Positions 33,881 through 43,441 of a stretch of DNA of 64,000 nucleotides are shown piece after piece. The first letter of the stretch is position 1, and every line of letters starts with the position of its first letter. Under the pieces are notes generated by a model that was given only the letters and a program-made list of their open reading frames with translations, was not told where the DNA came from and did not search any database. The translations under genes and the position numbers were made by a program. The stretch is from AWTP1-13 sp963820375. Lineage in GTDB: Bacteria > Pseudomonadota > Alphaproteobacteria > Rhizobiales > Hyphomicrobiaceae. The DNA is taken from the NCBI GenBank assembly GCA_963820375.1, contig CAWFZX010000006.1, positions 1 to 64,000 on the forward strand, in the 5' to 3' direction.

Positions 33881-35251
33881 ATGCAAGAAGACCCCACCGG
33901 CGACCTGGGCGCCCGCAACTCGGGTTCCGAGCTGGCTGCCGTCGTTGCCGACGCCCTGGCTCAGGGCGAAGGCGAGCGCACCCGGTCGCTCGTGGCGGGC
34001 CTGCAGGCGCCCGACCTCGCCGACCTGATCGAGCTGTTGCAACCCCAAGAGCGCATGCAACTCGTGCAAACGCTGGGGGCCGCCTTCGACCCGGAGGCGC
34101 TGTCGGAGCTGGAAGAAACCGTTCGTGACCAGCTGCTGCGTGACCTCCCGCAGGCGACCGTGGCCAAGGCGGTCGCCGAACTGGAGACCGATGATGCCGC
34201 CTATGTGCTGGAAAGCCTGGACGAGAGCGACCGGCAGGCGATCCTGGCACAGATCCCGACCGTCGACCGGGCAGCGCTCGAGCGCAACCTCGAATATCCC
34301 GAAGACACGGCCGGCCGTCTCATGCAGACGGATTTCGTCGCCGTACCGCCGTTTTGGACCGTCGGGCAAGTGATCGACCACATGCGTGAGGCGGATGATC
34401 TGCCGGACACGTTTTCCGACATCTACGTCGTCGACCCCACCTATCATGTGGTCGGCAGCGTGGACTTGAGCAGACTGTTGCGCACCAAGCGCGATGTGCC
34501 CGTGGAAAAGATCATGGATGGGGCGCGCCAAGTGGTCTTGGCGACGGCCGATCAGGAAGAGGTGGCGCGGCAATTCGAACGATACGATCTGAAGTCGGCG
34601 CCGGTGGTCGATGCCAACAGGCGGTTGGTCGGCGTCGTTACCGTCGATGACGTGGTGGAGGTGATCCAAGAGGAAGCCGAGGAGGACCTGCGGCGGCTCG
34701 GCGGCGTCGGCGATGAGAGCGTGATGGATACGGTCATCGATACCGTGCGCAACCGATTTGCCTGGCTGCTCATCAACCTCGGCACAGCGCTGCTCGCCTC
34801 CAGCGTGATCAAATTGTTCGACGCCACCATCGGCCAGATGGTGGCGCTGGCGGTGCTGATGCCCGTGGTCGCTTCGATGGGCGGCAATGCTGCAACCCAG
34901 ACCATGACCGTGACGGTCCGCGCCCTTGCTACCCGCGCCCTGGGCCCTGCCAACACGCTGCGTGTCATCGTCCGCGAGGCATCCGTCGGCCTCATCAACG
35001 GTGTGGCGTTCGCCAGCATTGTCGGCCTCGTGGTGCTGTTCTGGTTCGGGGTCGGCACCCTCGGCCTGGTGATTGCAACGGCAATGGTGTGCAACTTCCT
35101 GGCAGCGGCGCTTGCCGGCATCTTGATTCCGCTGACGCTCTCCCGGCTGGGCTATGACCCTGCCGTTGCCTCCGGGGTGTTCGTCACGATGGTCACCGAC
35201 GTGGTGGGTTTTTTTGCCTTCCTGGGCCTCGCCTCGCTCTTGTTGCGATAG
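33881..35251 (+). CDS. mgtE: magnesium transporter MgtE
   Basis: 456 residues, standard size. The cytosolic N-domain is a right-handed superhelix (about residues 15-125, 'LADLIELLQPQERMQLVQTL'). Two CBS domains follow (~135-255, 'VPPFWTVGQVIDHMREADDLPDTFSDIYVVD' and 'APVVDANRRLVGVVTVDDVVEVIQEE'), and then five membrane helices (~285-456) with the pore motif 'PVVASMGGNAATQTMTVTVRAL' and 'FVTMVTDVVGFFAFLGLASLL'. It is a Mg2+-gated Mg2+ channel of the inner membrane. A 21-bp tandem duplication covers the stop codon. Confidence 0.95.
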   Translation: MQEDPTGDLGARNSGSELAAVVADALAQGEGERTRSLVAGLQAPDLADLIELLQPQERMQLVQTLGAAFDPEALSELEETVRDQLLRDLPQATVAKAVAELETDDAAYVLESLDESDRQAILAQIPTVDRAALERNLEYPEDTAGRLMQTDFVAVPPFWTVGQVIDHMREADDLPDTFSDIYVVDPTYHVVGSVDLSRLLRTKRDVPVEKIMDGARQVVLATADQEEVARQFERYDLKSAPVVDANRRLVGVVTVDDVVEVIQEEAEEDLRRLGGVGDESVMDTVIDTVRNRFAWLLINLGTALLASSVIKLFDATIGQMVALAVLMPVVASMGGNAATQTMTVTVRALATRALGPANTLRVIVREASVGLINGVAFASIVGLVVLFWFGVGTLGLVIATAMVCNFLAAALAGILIPLTLSRLGYDPAVASGVFVTMVTDVVGFFAFLGLASLLLR

Positions 35252-35284
35252 GGCGCCCGCATTTTGCGACAGGGCGCCCGCATT
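35243..35284 (+). repeat. 21-bp tandem duplication across the mgtE stop codon
   Basis: TTGCGATAGGGCGCCCGCAT + T is repeated at once as TTGCGACAGGGCGCCCGCAT + T, one mismatch in 21. The first copy contains the mgtE stop (TAG); in the second the T has become C. It looks like a slippage duplication; the palindromic core GGGCGCCC may have helped. Confidence 0.85.
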
Positions 35285-35351
35285 GCTGGCCCGCGCCAGG
35301 CCGATGTGCCACACTTTCCCGGAGCCCAATGGCAACGGAGGCTATGGGAAA

Positions 35352-35795
35352 ATGCGCATCGTCGTGCGGCGCCTTGAGGACAAGGACAAGTCGATCTGGC
35401 TCCGCCTCTTCAAGGGCTACATCGAATTTTACAAGGCCAGTATTGCCGATGAGACGATCGAGGAGACCTGGCGCCGCCTGCGGGCCGGCGGCGAAGGATT
35501 TCATATCGCCTTGGTGGCCGTGGATGAGCGCGACACGCCCATCGGCCTGGCGCACGTGCTGTTTCACCGCTCGACCTGGTCGCCAACCACCTACTGCTAT
35601 CTGGAGGACCTATTTGTGGATCCGGCGCGACGAAAAACGGGTGCCGGACGGGCGCTGATCGAGGCCACCTACCGTGAGGCCGACGCGCGCGGGGCCACGC
35701 GCACCTACTGGAGCACGCAGGAGTTCAACTATACGGCCCGTGCGCTGTACGACCAGCTGGCAACCAAGTCGCCATTTGTGCAGTATCGGCGCTAA
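35352..35795 (+). CDS. GNAT-family N-acetyltransferase
   Basis: 147 residues from ATG 35352; upstream in-frame starts lie within the mgtE 3' end. The GNAT core is clear: 'IALVAVDERDTPIGLAHVLFHRS' (beta 2-4), 'YCYLEDLFVDPARRKTGAGRALIEATYREADARGATRTYW' (motif A with R-x-x-G-x-G/A), and 'NYTARALYDQLATKSPFVQYRR' (motif B). The wording 'YLEDLFV.P..R..G.GRALIE' is typical of small aminoglycoside/polyamine-like acetyltransferases with unknown physiological substrates. It follows mgtE by 100 bp and may be co-transcribed. Confidence 0.87.
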   Translation: MRIVVRRLEDKDKSIWLRLFKGYIEFYKASIADETIEETWRRLRAGGEGFHIALVAVDERDTPIGLAHVLFHRSTWSPTTYCYLEDLFVDPARRKTGAGRALIEATYREADARGATRTYWSTQEFNYTARALYDQLATKSPFVQYRR

Positions 35796-36024
35796 CGCAG
35801 GCAATTTGCGAGTTGGCGCTTGGGGGGCGGGGCATGCCCCCTCGGTGGGGCAACGGGGCAACTTGAGCTCAGCGCTGCTGGCCGGAGCACGAGAGGCATC
35901 GGCGGTCGTGGCGCTAAGCTCCAGCGCCATAGCCGGGGCCAGCGGAACGAGAAGCTTTGTCGCCGCCTGCGGCGATGCCGTGGTACCTGCTACGGCACTA
36001 AAGTTTTCGAATTGGGGCTGACCG

Positions 36025-38497
36025 ATGCAGCGGGCCCTCAAGTGGATTGCAGCGCTGGCGGCGCTGCTGGTGATGCTGGCGGCCTTGGCTGCCGGCGCTG
36101 GCTACGCCTGGTTGCGGGCAACGCTGCCCTCCGCCTCGGGCGCGCTCGCCCTCACGGGCCTGTCGGCGCCCGTGGCGATCGTGCGCGACCGGGAATTCGT
36201 GCCGCACATCTTCGCCAATTCCCGCCACGATCTGCTGTTTGCACTGGGTTTCACGCACGCGCAGGATCGTCTGTGGCAGATGGAGCTGTCGCGCCGCACC
36301 GGGCAAGGCCGCCTGTCGGAGATTTTCGGCGAACGGACCTTCACGACCGATGTGTTCTTGCGCACGCTTGATTTGTACGGTCACGCCGAGCGCTCGCTGG
36401 CGGCGCTGGCGGCGGCCGATCGGCAAGACCTTGAAGCCTACGCCGGCGGCGTGAACGCCTTCATCGGCCGCAGGACCGGGTTTTTCGAGCCCCGGCTTGC
36501 TCCGGAGTTCCTGTTGCTCGGCCATGCACCCGAGCCATGGCGGCCGGCCGACAGCATGGTCATTGGCAAACTGATGGCCTTGCAGCTCGGTGCCAATATC
36601 AATCACGAACTGGCCCGGCTTGCCTACGCTGCGCAAGGTTTGAACGCAGCAGAGATCGAAGACCTGATGCCGCTCGATCCCGTCGATCGACCGCCGCCGA
36701 TGCCGGAGATTGCCCAACTTTATCCCCTGCAGCGCGCCGCCACCGCCGTGCGCCGGGCCGATGCCTCGACCGGCGACTGACGGCGACATCGGCACTGCTG
36801 CCTCCAACAACTGGGTGGTGGCGGGTGCGCGCACTCGCTCGGGCAAGCCGCTGCTCGCCAACGATCCGCATCTGGGCCTAGCGGCGCCGTCGGTCTGGTA
36901 CCTAGCGCATTTGGCTCTGGAGCAGCCGGGCGCGGCGCCGGTCAATATCGTGGGTGCCAGCCTGGCCGGGGTGCCGGTGATCGTGCTCGGTCGCAGCGAC
37001 ACCCTGGCCTGGGGCTACACCAATACCGGACCGGACGTGCAGGACATTTTCATCGAACAGGTCAATCCGAACAATCCCGGCGAGTACCTGACGCCGGAAG
37101 GCTGGCGCGCGTTTGTGCGCGAACCCATGCCGATCCTCGTCAAGGGCGCCGGCGTGCGCTCCCTCGAGCGCCGGCGCACGCGACACGGCCCGGTGCTGCC
37201 CGGTTTTTACCGCGGGCTCGATGCCATGCTGGGGCCAGGCCACGTGGCGGCGCTGCAATGGACGGCATTGAGCGACGATGACACCACCCTGGCTGTGGGC
37301 TTGCTCGAACCCGGTGTCAAGACCATCGCCGACTACATTGAACGCATGCAGCGTTACGTGGTGCCGATGCAGAGCATGGTGTTGGCCGATGCCAGCGGCC
37401 ACATCGGGCTGATCGCGCCCGGCCGCGTGCCGCTGCGCGATCCCGCCAACCAGGTGGCCGGCCGGGCGCCGGTGCCTGGCTGGGATCAGCGTTACGACTG
37501 GCAGGGCTATCTGCCGTTCGCGGCGCTGCCGCGCCAGATCGATCCGCCGCAGGGCGCGATCGGCACCGCCAATGCACGCATCGTTGCGCCGGACTATCCG
37601 CACCATCTGACGTTCGACTGGGATCCGGAATTCCGGCAGCGTCGCCTCGAGCAGCTGATCGTCAATGCCGAGCGCGGACCACATGACCTCGACAGCATGC
37701 GGCAGGCCCAGGCCGATGTGCTGTCGCTGGCCATCACCCGCTTGCAACCCTTGATGACGGCTGCCGCACAAATCGGCGAGCAGGTCGACCAGCAATTGCT
37801 CGACCAGCTGACCGGCTGGGATGGAACCATGCGCAGCGCCAGTGCCGAGCCGCTGATCTTCACGGCCTGGCTGCGCGCGACCGTCGCGGCGATCTATCGC
37901 GATGATCTGGGACCCGCCTTCGAGCGCTTCTGGGGTACGCGGGCGATGGCGCTGATCCGGCTGTTGGAGGGCCGCGCCGTGGCCCGCGATTGGTGCGATG
38001 ACCGCACCACCGCGGTGCGTGAGAGCTGCGGTGTCATGCTCGCCACCGCACTGGCCACCGCCGTCAAAGACCTGGAGCAACGCTATGGCCGGGACCGGTC
38101 GAAATGGCGCTGGGGCGACGTGCATCAGGCCTGGAGCGAGCATCGCCCGCTGGGCTCGGTCGGCAAGGTCGCCGGGTTCTTCGATGTTGCCGCCTTTTTC
38201 AATATCAGCGTGCCGAGTCCCGGTGACGAATATACCCTTGACGTCGGCCGCATGGATTTTTCTGGCGCACAGCCGTTCCTCAATCGGCATGCGGCGAGCT
38301 ACCGTGCAATCTACGATTTGGCCGACCTCGACCGGTCGCTCTACATGCACACCACCGGCCAGTCGGGCAATGCTTTCTCGCCCTTCTATCGCTCGTTTGC
38401 CGAGCGCTGGGCCAAGGTTGAATATATCGAGATCGCCACCAAGCGCGCTGTGGTTGCCAACGGCGCGCTCGGCACCTGGACGCTGACGCCGAAGTAG
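36025..38497 (+). pseudogene. penicillin acylase-family Ntn-hydrolase, frameshifted (or sequencing indel)
   Basis: The first frame (36025-36780) gives an N-terminal membrane/signal segment ('LKWIAALAALLVMLAALAAGAGYAWL') and the alpha-subunit ('LFALGFTHAQDRLWQMELSRRTGQGRLSEIFG'). It ends with a stop at 36780 in the linker. Homology continues one frame over with 'GDIGTAASNNWVVAGARTRSGKPLLANDPHLGL', where the Ser of 'SNNWVV' is the expected nucleophile and the self-cleavage point of the beta-subunit, and runs to 38497 ('FSPFYRSFAERWAKVEYIEI'). A one-base change around 36745-36780 joins the two into ~823 residues, the normal size. The family cleaves amides: penicillin side chains, acyl-homoserine lactones or other N-acyl compounds. 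The break lies in the spacer peptide region and outside both mature chains. Confidence 0.88.
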
Positions 38498-38621
38498 GCG
38501 TGCCCGCGCGAGGCCTCGAGCCTCGGGCATGCCGACGCAAACGGCATCGCCGGTGCGGCTGAATCGCGCTATGACACGGGACGCCTAATGCGTGCATTGA
38601 TGCCCAGCTGTAGGCGAGGCG

Positions 38622-39290
38622 ATGACGGCAGACGAGCGCCAAGAGGAGCAACAGTTCTTGGCGGAGCTTAAGGCCCGCACCGGTCGCGATCTCGCCGGCT
38701 GGATGGCCGCGATCGCGGCCCAGAACTTCAGCGACAAGAACGAGACCATCGACTGGCTGCGCGGACAAGGTTTTGCCTTTGCGCGTGCGTCCTGGCTCGA
38801 GCGCATTCACAGCAACGGCGGCCGGCCGATTTACGACGGCTTGCCGGAGCGGGTAGCCCGGCCGGCCAAAGCGAGACCGGCCGCGCCGGTGCCGCCGCGC
38901 GGGGTGCCCAAGCCACCCATGCCGAGCGCTGCCGCCGGCGATGCAGCGCTGCTCGCCAAGCTGATGGCTGGCGCCAAGGGTTATCGGCCACTTTACGTGA
39001 TGCTCGAGGAGCAGGTGCGTGCCAGCGTGCCGGGTCTGGTCCTCAAGCCGTCTGCGACGCATATCTCGTTTGGCGCGCCCGCTGAATTCGCAGCCGTGAC
39101 CCTCAATGCCAGTGAAGTGCGTCTTGGCCTGGCGCTGGGCGATCGCCCCTTCGATGCGCATGTGCAACGCGCGAAACTGAAGGGGCCTGGACCGCCGATC
39201 ACGCACATGGTCGTGCTCACCGACGCCCGGCAAGTCAATACCGACCTCTTGAGCCTGGTGCTTGCCGCCAACGCCCTCATGAACGGCTAA
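38622..39290 (+). CDS. DUF4287/DUF5655 domain protein
   Basis: 222 residues. The N-terminal ~65 form a DUF4287 domain ('LAELKARTGRDLAGWMAAIAAQNFSDKNETIDWLRGQGFAFARASWLERIH'), and the C-terminal ~110 a DUF5655 domain ('YRPLYVMLEEQVRASVPGLVLKPSATHISFG...FAAVTLNASEVRLGLALGDR...ITHMVVLTDARQVNTDLLSLVLAAN'). A Pro/Ala/Arg-rich linker joins them. Both domains are common in bacteria and uncharacterised; DUF5655 relates to YdhG/DUF1801-like folds. Cytosolic, no cofactor motif. Confidence 0.8.
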   Translation: MTADERQEEQQFLAELKARTGRDLAGWMAAIAAQNFSDKNETIDWLRGQGFAFARASWLERIHSNGGRPIYDGLPERVARPAKARPAAPVPPRGVPKPPMPSAAAGDAALLAKLMAGAKGYRPLYVMLEEQVRASVPGLVLKPSATHISFGAPAEFAAVTLNASEVRLGLALGDRPFDAHVQRAKLKGPGPPITHMVVLTDARQVNTDLLSLVLAANALMNG

Positions 39291-39358
39291 ACGCGCCACG
39301 AACCACGAAAAAGTCGATTTCACCGGCCATGCTGGCGGCCAAGAGGAGGTGCGGGGTC

Positions 39359-40717
39359 ATGTCCATCATCCACCGCCGATCTCAGTCGTTTGGGGTCGCT
39401 GCGAGCGCGTTGGCCATTTGGCTGTCGTCGACAGCCTTCGCCGAGGCGCAAACGGCCCAGCGCGACGGCATCGCCGATCTCATCGGGCGCAAGCCTGACG
39501 CCGCCGCGGGGCAGCTGCCGCAGTCTGCGCCGCCCTCGGCTACCGCGGGAGCCGGTGCGGCCCCAGCGGCACCCAACTCGGCCACCGACAGCGGCAAAGA
39601 TCCGCGCGAGGGCGATGCCAACTACGAACAGGCGCAGCGCCTCATGAAGGCGGTGGATGCCATTTTGCAGGATACCGCGCGCCATCGCGGCGAGGCCAAG
39701 AAGCTGCCTGCCGAGGCCGACTTCCTGGTGAAGCCGCTATGGAGCGAAACCCGCGAGGATCGTGAAAAGAAAGTCCGCGATCTCTTGGATGCGGCGCTCG
39801 GCGTCATCACCGATGTGCCCGTGGTCGATGTGCAAAAGAAAATCGAGGGTCTGCGCAAGAACATTCGTGACCTCGACGACCGCATCGTCAAGCTGCGCGA
39901 AAAGCAGATCGTGGCGCCCAAGGATGGCATGCTGCCGGGCTACATCACCGACACGGTGGACAGCCTGGCCAAGGACATCGACGAAGCCAAGAAGAAGATC
40001 GAGCTCAACCGCGAAGAGATCAAGCAAGCCAAAGGCGAGGTGCTGCAAGCGCTGCAAAAGGCCGGCGTACAACTGGCCCCCGAGCAGTTGGATCTGCTGC
40101 TCGACAGCGTGCTTTCCGGTGACCTTGTGCGTTTGGTGGCCGTGTTCAATTCGGCCAAGCTGATCGATGGACAGCTCGGCAAGCTGATGACGGCGTCGGG
40201 CGAGAACATCGGTGCGGCCCGCAAATATTTTGCCATGCACGCCGCCCTGTTCGCGCTGCTGGTGCACGCCCAAGATGCGCTGATCGCCAAGATCGACAAC
40301 CAATATTTGCCGAAGCTGACGGCGATCGAGCGCGACGTGCGTGCCGCCCGCGTCAAGACCGCCGAGTTGCTCAAGGCCGAGAACCGCGAGGACCAGAAGC
40401 GCGCGCTAGAAGGCAATCGCGAAAGCCAGAAGCTGGCCGAAGAGGCCGCCAAGGGCTACCGGCGCTATCTCTTGCAGCAGCGTGAGCAGGTTGCCAAGGC
40501 GCGGCAGCGCGCCACGCACGATTTGCGCATTGCCGACAATACCTACGAGACGGTCGAGGCGAGTTTCCAGCTCAAAAACCTGATGCGCGACTCGGCTGCC
40601 TCCTTCGAGGCCATCCAAAAACTCGAGGCGCCGACCTTCGAACAGATCTTCCGCAATGAGGAGCTCCGGCGCGAGTTCGACAACCTGACGCGCAAACTGG
40701 ACGCCCCTTCGAGCTGA
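39359..40717 (+). CDS. secreted coiled-coil protein of unknown function
   Basis: 452 residues from ATG 39359, chosen because AGGAGG lies 12 bp upstream and a signal peptide follows at once ('FGVAASALAIWLSSTAFAEAQ', cleaved near residue 32). The ATG-like start 30 bp earlier is less likely. After a Pro/Ala-rich linker come long amphipathic helices with heptad patterns (about residues 130-210, 'KKIEGLRKNIRDLDDRIVKLREKQI' and 'DSLAKDIDEAKKKIELNREEIKQAK'; and 330-450, 'DQKRALEGNRESQKLAEEAAKGYRRYLLQQREQVAKARQRA'). A central less charged part around 'DLLLDSVLSGDLVRLVAVFNSAKLIDGQLGKLM' may form a globular bundle. I know of no characterised relative. It is probably periplasmic. Confidence 0.75.
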   Translation: MSIIHRRSQSFGVAASALAIWLSSTAFAEAQTAQRDGIADLIGRKPDAAAGQLPQSAPPSATAGAGAAPAAPNSATDSGKDPREGDANYEQAQRLMKAVDAILQDTARHRGEAKKLPAEADFLVKPLWSETREDREKKVRDLLDAALGVITDVPVVDVQKKIEGLRKNIRDLDDRIVKLREKQIVAPKDGMLPGYITDTVDSLAKDIDEAKKKIELNREEIKQAKGEVLQALQKAGVQLAPEQLDLLLDSVLSGDLVRLVAVFNSAKLIDGQLGKLMTASGENIGAARKYFAMHAALFALLVHAQDALIAKIDNQYLPKLTAIERDVRAARVKTAELLKAENREDQKRALEGNRESQKLAEEAAKGYRRYLLQQREQVAKARQRATHDLRIADNTYETVEASFQLKNLMRDSAASFEAIQKLEAPTFEQIFRNEELRREFDNLTRKLDAPSS

Positions 40718-40867
40718 GGCGGGCAGCCCAGCAGCTGCAGGTTTCGCCGCGACGGTCTGGCGACGGCCCACCGGCTGGTTGCTGGGCTTTGGTCATCGCG
40801 CCAGCCGCTATCGCCGCCGCGCGTAAAGGCTCGCCGCTGCGTCGGCTCGGCGCCCGCTCAATCCTGC

Positions 40868-41329
40868 TCAATAACGCCTGCCCAACGTTTCGGGGGGCTT
40901 GGCGAGCTCGGCGTCGATATCGACGGTCTTGCAGTTCTTGCTTGCCAGCAGGCGGTTATAGGCATCGAGCCTGGCGCGCTCGCGCGCGTATTCGGCCTGC
41001 CGGTCCGCGCCGCGCCCGGAAGCGCCGGTCAGCGCCGCACTCCCAGATTGGATCGTGGAGGAAACAGCGGACGGTTCGTTGCGGAAGCCTGGATCTTTGA
41101 GGCGGGTGATGGTGATTTGCATCGACCCCAGGGTGCGCTTGCAGTCGCGCTCCTTCTCGGTCTGGCTCAGTTCGTAGCTGCCGTCGGTCATCTCGCCGCT
41201 GCTTTGAGAAATGAGCTTGCTCGTCTTCAATTCCTTGAGTGGCGGCGGGCTGTAGCCCGGCAAGGCTGCGGCGCAGGCGCCCAGCAGAACAGCGGCGGCA
41301 GGCAGGAAATAGCGCACGGCCATGGGCAC
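40868..41329 (-). CDS. putative lipoprotein
   Basis: 153 residues; the likely true start is the second Met ('MAVRYFLPAAAVLLGACAAAL'). The lipobox L-L-G-A-C at about residues 15-19 predicts a lipid-anchored Cys. The mature part is polar ('GEMTDGSYELSQTEKERDCKRTLGSMQITITRL') and ends 'RLLASKNCKTVDIDAELAKPPETLGRRY'; two further Cys could pair. It resembles small conserved lipoproteins of Hyphomicrobiales without known role. It is convergent with the coiled-coil gene. Confidence 0.7.
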   Translation of the reverse strand: MPMAVRYFLPAAAVLLGACAAALPGYSPPPLKELKTSKLISQSSGEMTDGSYELSQTEKERDCKRTLGSMQITITRLKDPGFRNEPSAVSSTIQSGSAALTGASGRGADRQAEYARERARLDAYNRLLASKNCKTVDIDAELAKPPETLGRRY

Positions 41330-41455
41330 CAGATTGCTGATTCGCCGCTACGCTAGCCATCTAAACGTGGCGGAGCGAGGGCGTCTGCCGTAAAGGAAGT
41401 GACGGGACGGCAACGCCAATTGGCTGGTCGCCTCGGCAAGCTTAGGAGACGTTTG

Positions 41456-41875
41456 ATGGCACAGACGATTAGCAAAAGTGTCAAGTCGATGGTCGATGCC
41501 GCCAAGCGCGAGATCAAGGAGCTGGAGGCCAGCGAGGCCATCAAGCTGTTTGGTCGCGATGATGTGGTGCTGGTCGACCTGCGCGATCCACGCGAACGCG
41601 AACGCGATGGCAAGGTGCCGGGCACCTTCAATGTGACGCGTGGCATGCTGGAGTTCTGGATCGATCCGGAGAGCCCCTACTACAAGGAGAGGTTTGGAGA
41701 GGACAAGACGTTCGTGTTCTTCTGCGGGGGCGGTTTGCGCTCGGCGTTGGCCACCAAGACCGCACAGGACATGGGCCTGAAGCCCGTTGCGCACGTGCTG
41801 GGCGGCTTCAAGGCCTGGAAGGAGGCTGGCGGGCCCGTCGAGCCTGGCATCGGCAAGGCGAACGAAACGCGCTAA
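41456..41875 (+). CDS. rhodanese-like domain protein
   Basis: 139 residues from ATG 41456 (AGGAGA 8 bp upstream). A single rhodanese domain: 'FGRDDVVLVDLRDPRERERDGKVPGTFNVTRGMLEFWID' (CH2A-type motif 'VDLRDPRE'), the active-site loop 'TFVFFCGGGLRSALATKTAQDMG' with Cys90, and 'VAHVLGGFKAWKEAGGPVE'. The active loop C-G-G-G-L-R-S is a thiosulfate/persulfide type with an atypical GGG run. It would carry sulfane sulfur or act in thiol redox. Cytosolic. Confidence 0.9.
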   Translation: MAQTISKSVKSMVDAAKREIKELEASEAIKLFGRDDVVLVDLRDPRERERDGKVPGTFNVTRGMLEFWIDPESPYYKERFGEDKTFVFFCGGGLRSALATKTAQDMGLKPVAHVLGGFKAWKEAGGPVEPGIGKANETR

Positions 41876-42015
41876 CGCAGCTAGGCGGCATTTGCCAGGC
41901 CCGGAGAAGATGCGTCTTGGTGCGCCTGCGCGCCGGTTTGCGATTTCCTTGGCAGCGTTTCGGGACTAGGCTCGCGCAGCCGGAGAGATGGTGGGGGCGC
42001 TTGGAGGAAACCGCC

Positions 42016-42309
42016 ATGGCAACCTACATTTTGCTCGCCAGCTACAGCGAACAGGGTCTCAAGGGCATCAAAGATACGGTCAAGCGCACCGAGGCGGTGC
42101 GGGACCTGGCCAAGAAGGCCGGTGTCTCCATGAAGGAGAGCTACTGGACGCTCGGTCAATACGACGTCGTCGCCGTGTTCGAGGCGGCCGATGATGAGAC
42201 CATGACGGCCTTTTCGCTGTCGATTGCCAAGCTCGGCAACGTCAAGACCCAGACATTGCGTGCCTTCTCCGCCACGGAGATGACCTCAATCCTGGCCAAG
42301 ATGCTGTAA
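42016..42309 (+). CDS. GYD-domain protein
   Basis: 97 residues from ATG 42016 (GGAGGAAA 7 bp upstream). It has the GYD-family ferredoxin-like pattern: 'TYILLASYSEQGLKGIKDTVKRTEAVRDLAKKAG' then 'MKESYWTLGQYDVVAVFEAADDETMTAFSLSIAKLGNVKTQTLRAFS'. The name-giving G-x-Y-D is GQYD. The family is widespread and uncharacterised, with a dimeric alpha/beta-barrel fold likely. Confidence 0.88.
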   Translation: MATYILLASYSEQGLKGIKDTVKRTEAVRDLAKKAGVSMKESYWTLGQYDVVAVFEAADDETMTAFSLSIAKLGNVKTQTLRAFSATEMTSILAKML

Positions 42310-42319
42310 TCGGCCAGTC

Positions 42320-42361
42320 CGGCTTGGGGGCCGGCTTGGGGGCCGGCTTGGGGGCCGGCTC
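42320..42361 (+). repeat. 12-bp tandem repeat GGCTTGGGGGCC (3 copies)
   Basis: Three perfect copies of GGCTTGGGGGCC follow the GYD gene by about 11 bp. The unit ends pair with each other (GGCC), so the array could fold, but no T-run follows and it is not a standard terminator. Confidence 0.85.
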
Positions 42362-42559
42362 GCGGTGCGGCTGGCTTTCTGATTGGCCGCGATGCGATCT
42401 CACCCTGTCCTCGACGCCTTGGACCCGACGGGGGCCATGGTGGTTGCGCTTCCCGTGCGGCCGGGCGCGTCCAACCGCTGCCCATGCCACCCCCTTTTCG
42501 GGCAGGGTGCGACGGCGCTAAGGTGATTTTGCGCTGCACAAATCGGAACACGTCTCGCC
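42362..42559. other. intergenic region before the alpha/beta-hydrolase gene
   Basis: About 200 bp, GC-rich, no gene recognised. Confidence 0.3.
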
Positions 42560-43441
42560 ATGCCCGCGAATGTCCCCGGCCCCACCTCCCGCATCTACTT
42601 CTCGCAGCGCCTGCGTCTGCACTACGTTGATTGGGGAAATGCTGGGGCGCCGCTGCTGGTGCTTGTGCACGGCGGCCGTGATCACTGCCGCAACTGGGAT
42701 TGGGTGGCCGAAGACCTGCGCCGGGACTGGCACGTGATCGCGCCGGATCTGCGCGGCCATGGCGACAGCGAATGGTCCAAGGACGGCACCTACACGATGG
42801 CAGGCTACATTTATGACCTGGCCCAGCTCCTGCATCAGCTCAAGGTCGCCCCGATCAGCATCATTGGCCATTCGCTCGGCGGTAACATTGCCCTGCGCTA
42901 TACCGGCCTCTACCCGGAAAATGTCGCCAAACTCATCGCCATCGAGGGGCTTGGACCAAGCCCGCGCATGCTGCGGGAGCGCATGGCCAAGGCTTTCCCG
43001 GAGCGCATGCGCGATTGGATCGGCACGCAACGCGCCTTGGCCGGCAGGGTGGCCCGGCGCTATCTCTCGATCGAGGATGCCTACAAACGCATGCAGGAGG
43101 AGAACAGGCACCTGTCACCCGAACAGGCGCGCCACTTGACCTTGCATGGGGTGAACCAGAACGAAGATGGCACCTACAGCTGGAAGTTCGACAACTACGT
43201 GCGGTCATGGCCGCCCTACGACATGCGCAGTAAAGATATCGAGACCCTGTGGGGTCGCATCACCTGCCCCACTCTGCTGGTGTACGGCAAGGAAAGCTGG
43301 GCCTCCAATCCCGCCGAGGATGGACGAGTTGAGGTCTTCAAGAGTGCTGAGGTGGTGGCGATCGAAAAGGCGGGGCACTGGGTGCACCACGACCGCCTCG
43401 AGACGTTCCTCGGCCTGACGCGGACGTTCCTCACCCGCTAG
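42560..43441 (+). CDS. alpha/beta-hydrolase
   Basis: 293 residues. 'APLLVLVHGGRDHCRNWDWVAEDLRRDWHVIAPDLRGHGDSEW' covers the HGG oxyanion strand and the DLRGHG loop, 'IIGHSLGGNIALRYTGLYP' is the nucleophile elbow (Ser near residue 104), 'TLLVYGKESWAS' marks the late acidic strand, and 'VAIEKAGHWVHHDRLETFL' contains the catalytic His. It resembles 2-hydroxymuconate-semialdehyde hydrolase/epoxide hydrolase-like enzymes. The late acid is less standard (E in GKESW in place of D). Substrate unknown. Confidence 0.87.
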   Translation: MPANVPGPTSRIYFSQRLRLHYVDWGNAGAPLLVLVHGGRDHCRNWDWVAEDLRRDWHVIAPDLRGHGDSEWSKDGTYTMAGYIYDLAQLLHQLKVAPISIIGHSLGGNIALRYTGLYPENVAKLIAIEGLGPSPRMLRERMAKAFPERMRDWIGTQRALAGRVARRYLSIEDAYKRMQEENRHLSPEQARHLTLHGVNQNEDGTYSWKFDNYVRSWPPYDMRSKDIETLWGRITCPTLLVYGKESWASNPAEDGRVEVFKSAEVVAIEKAGHWVHHDRLETFLGLTRTFLTR

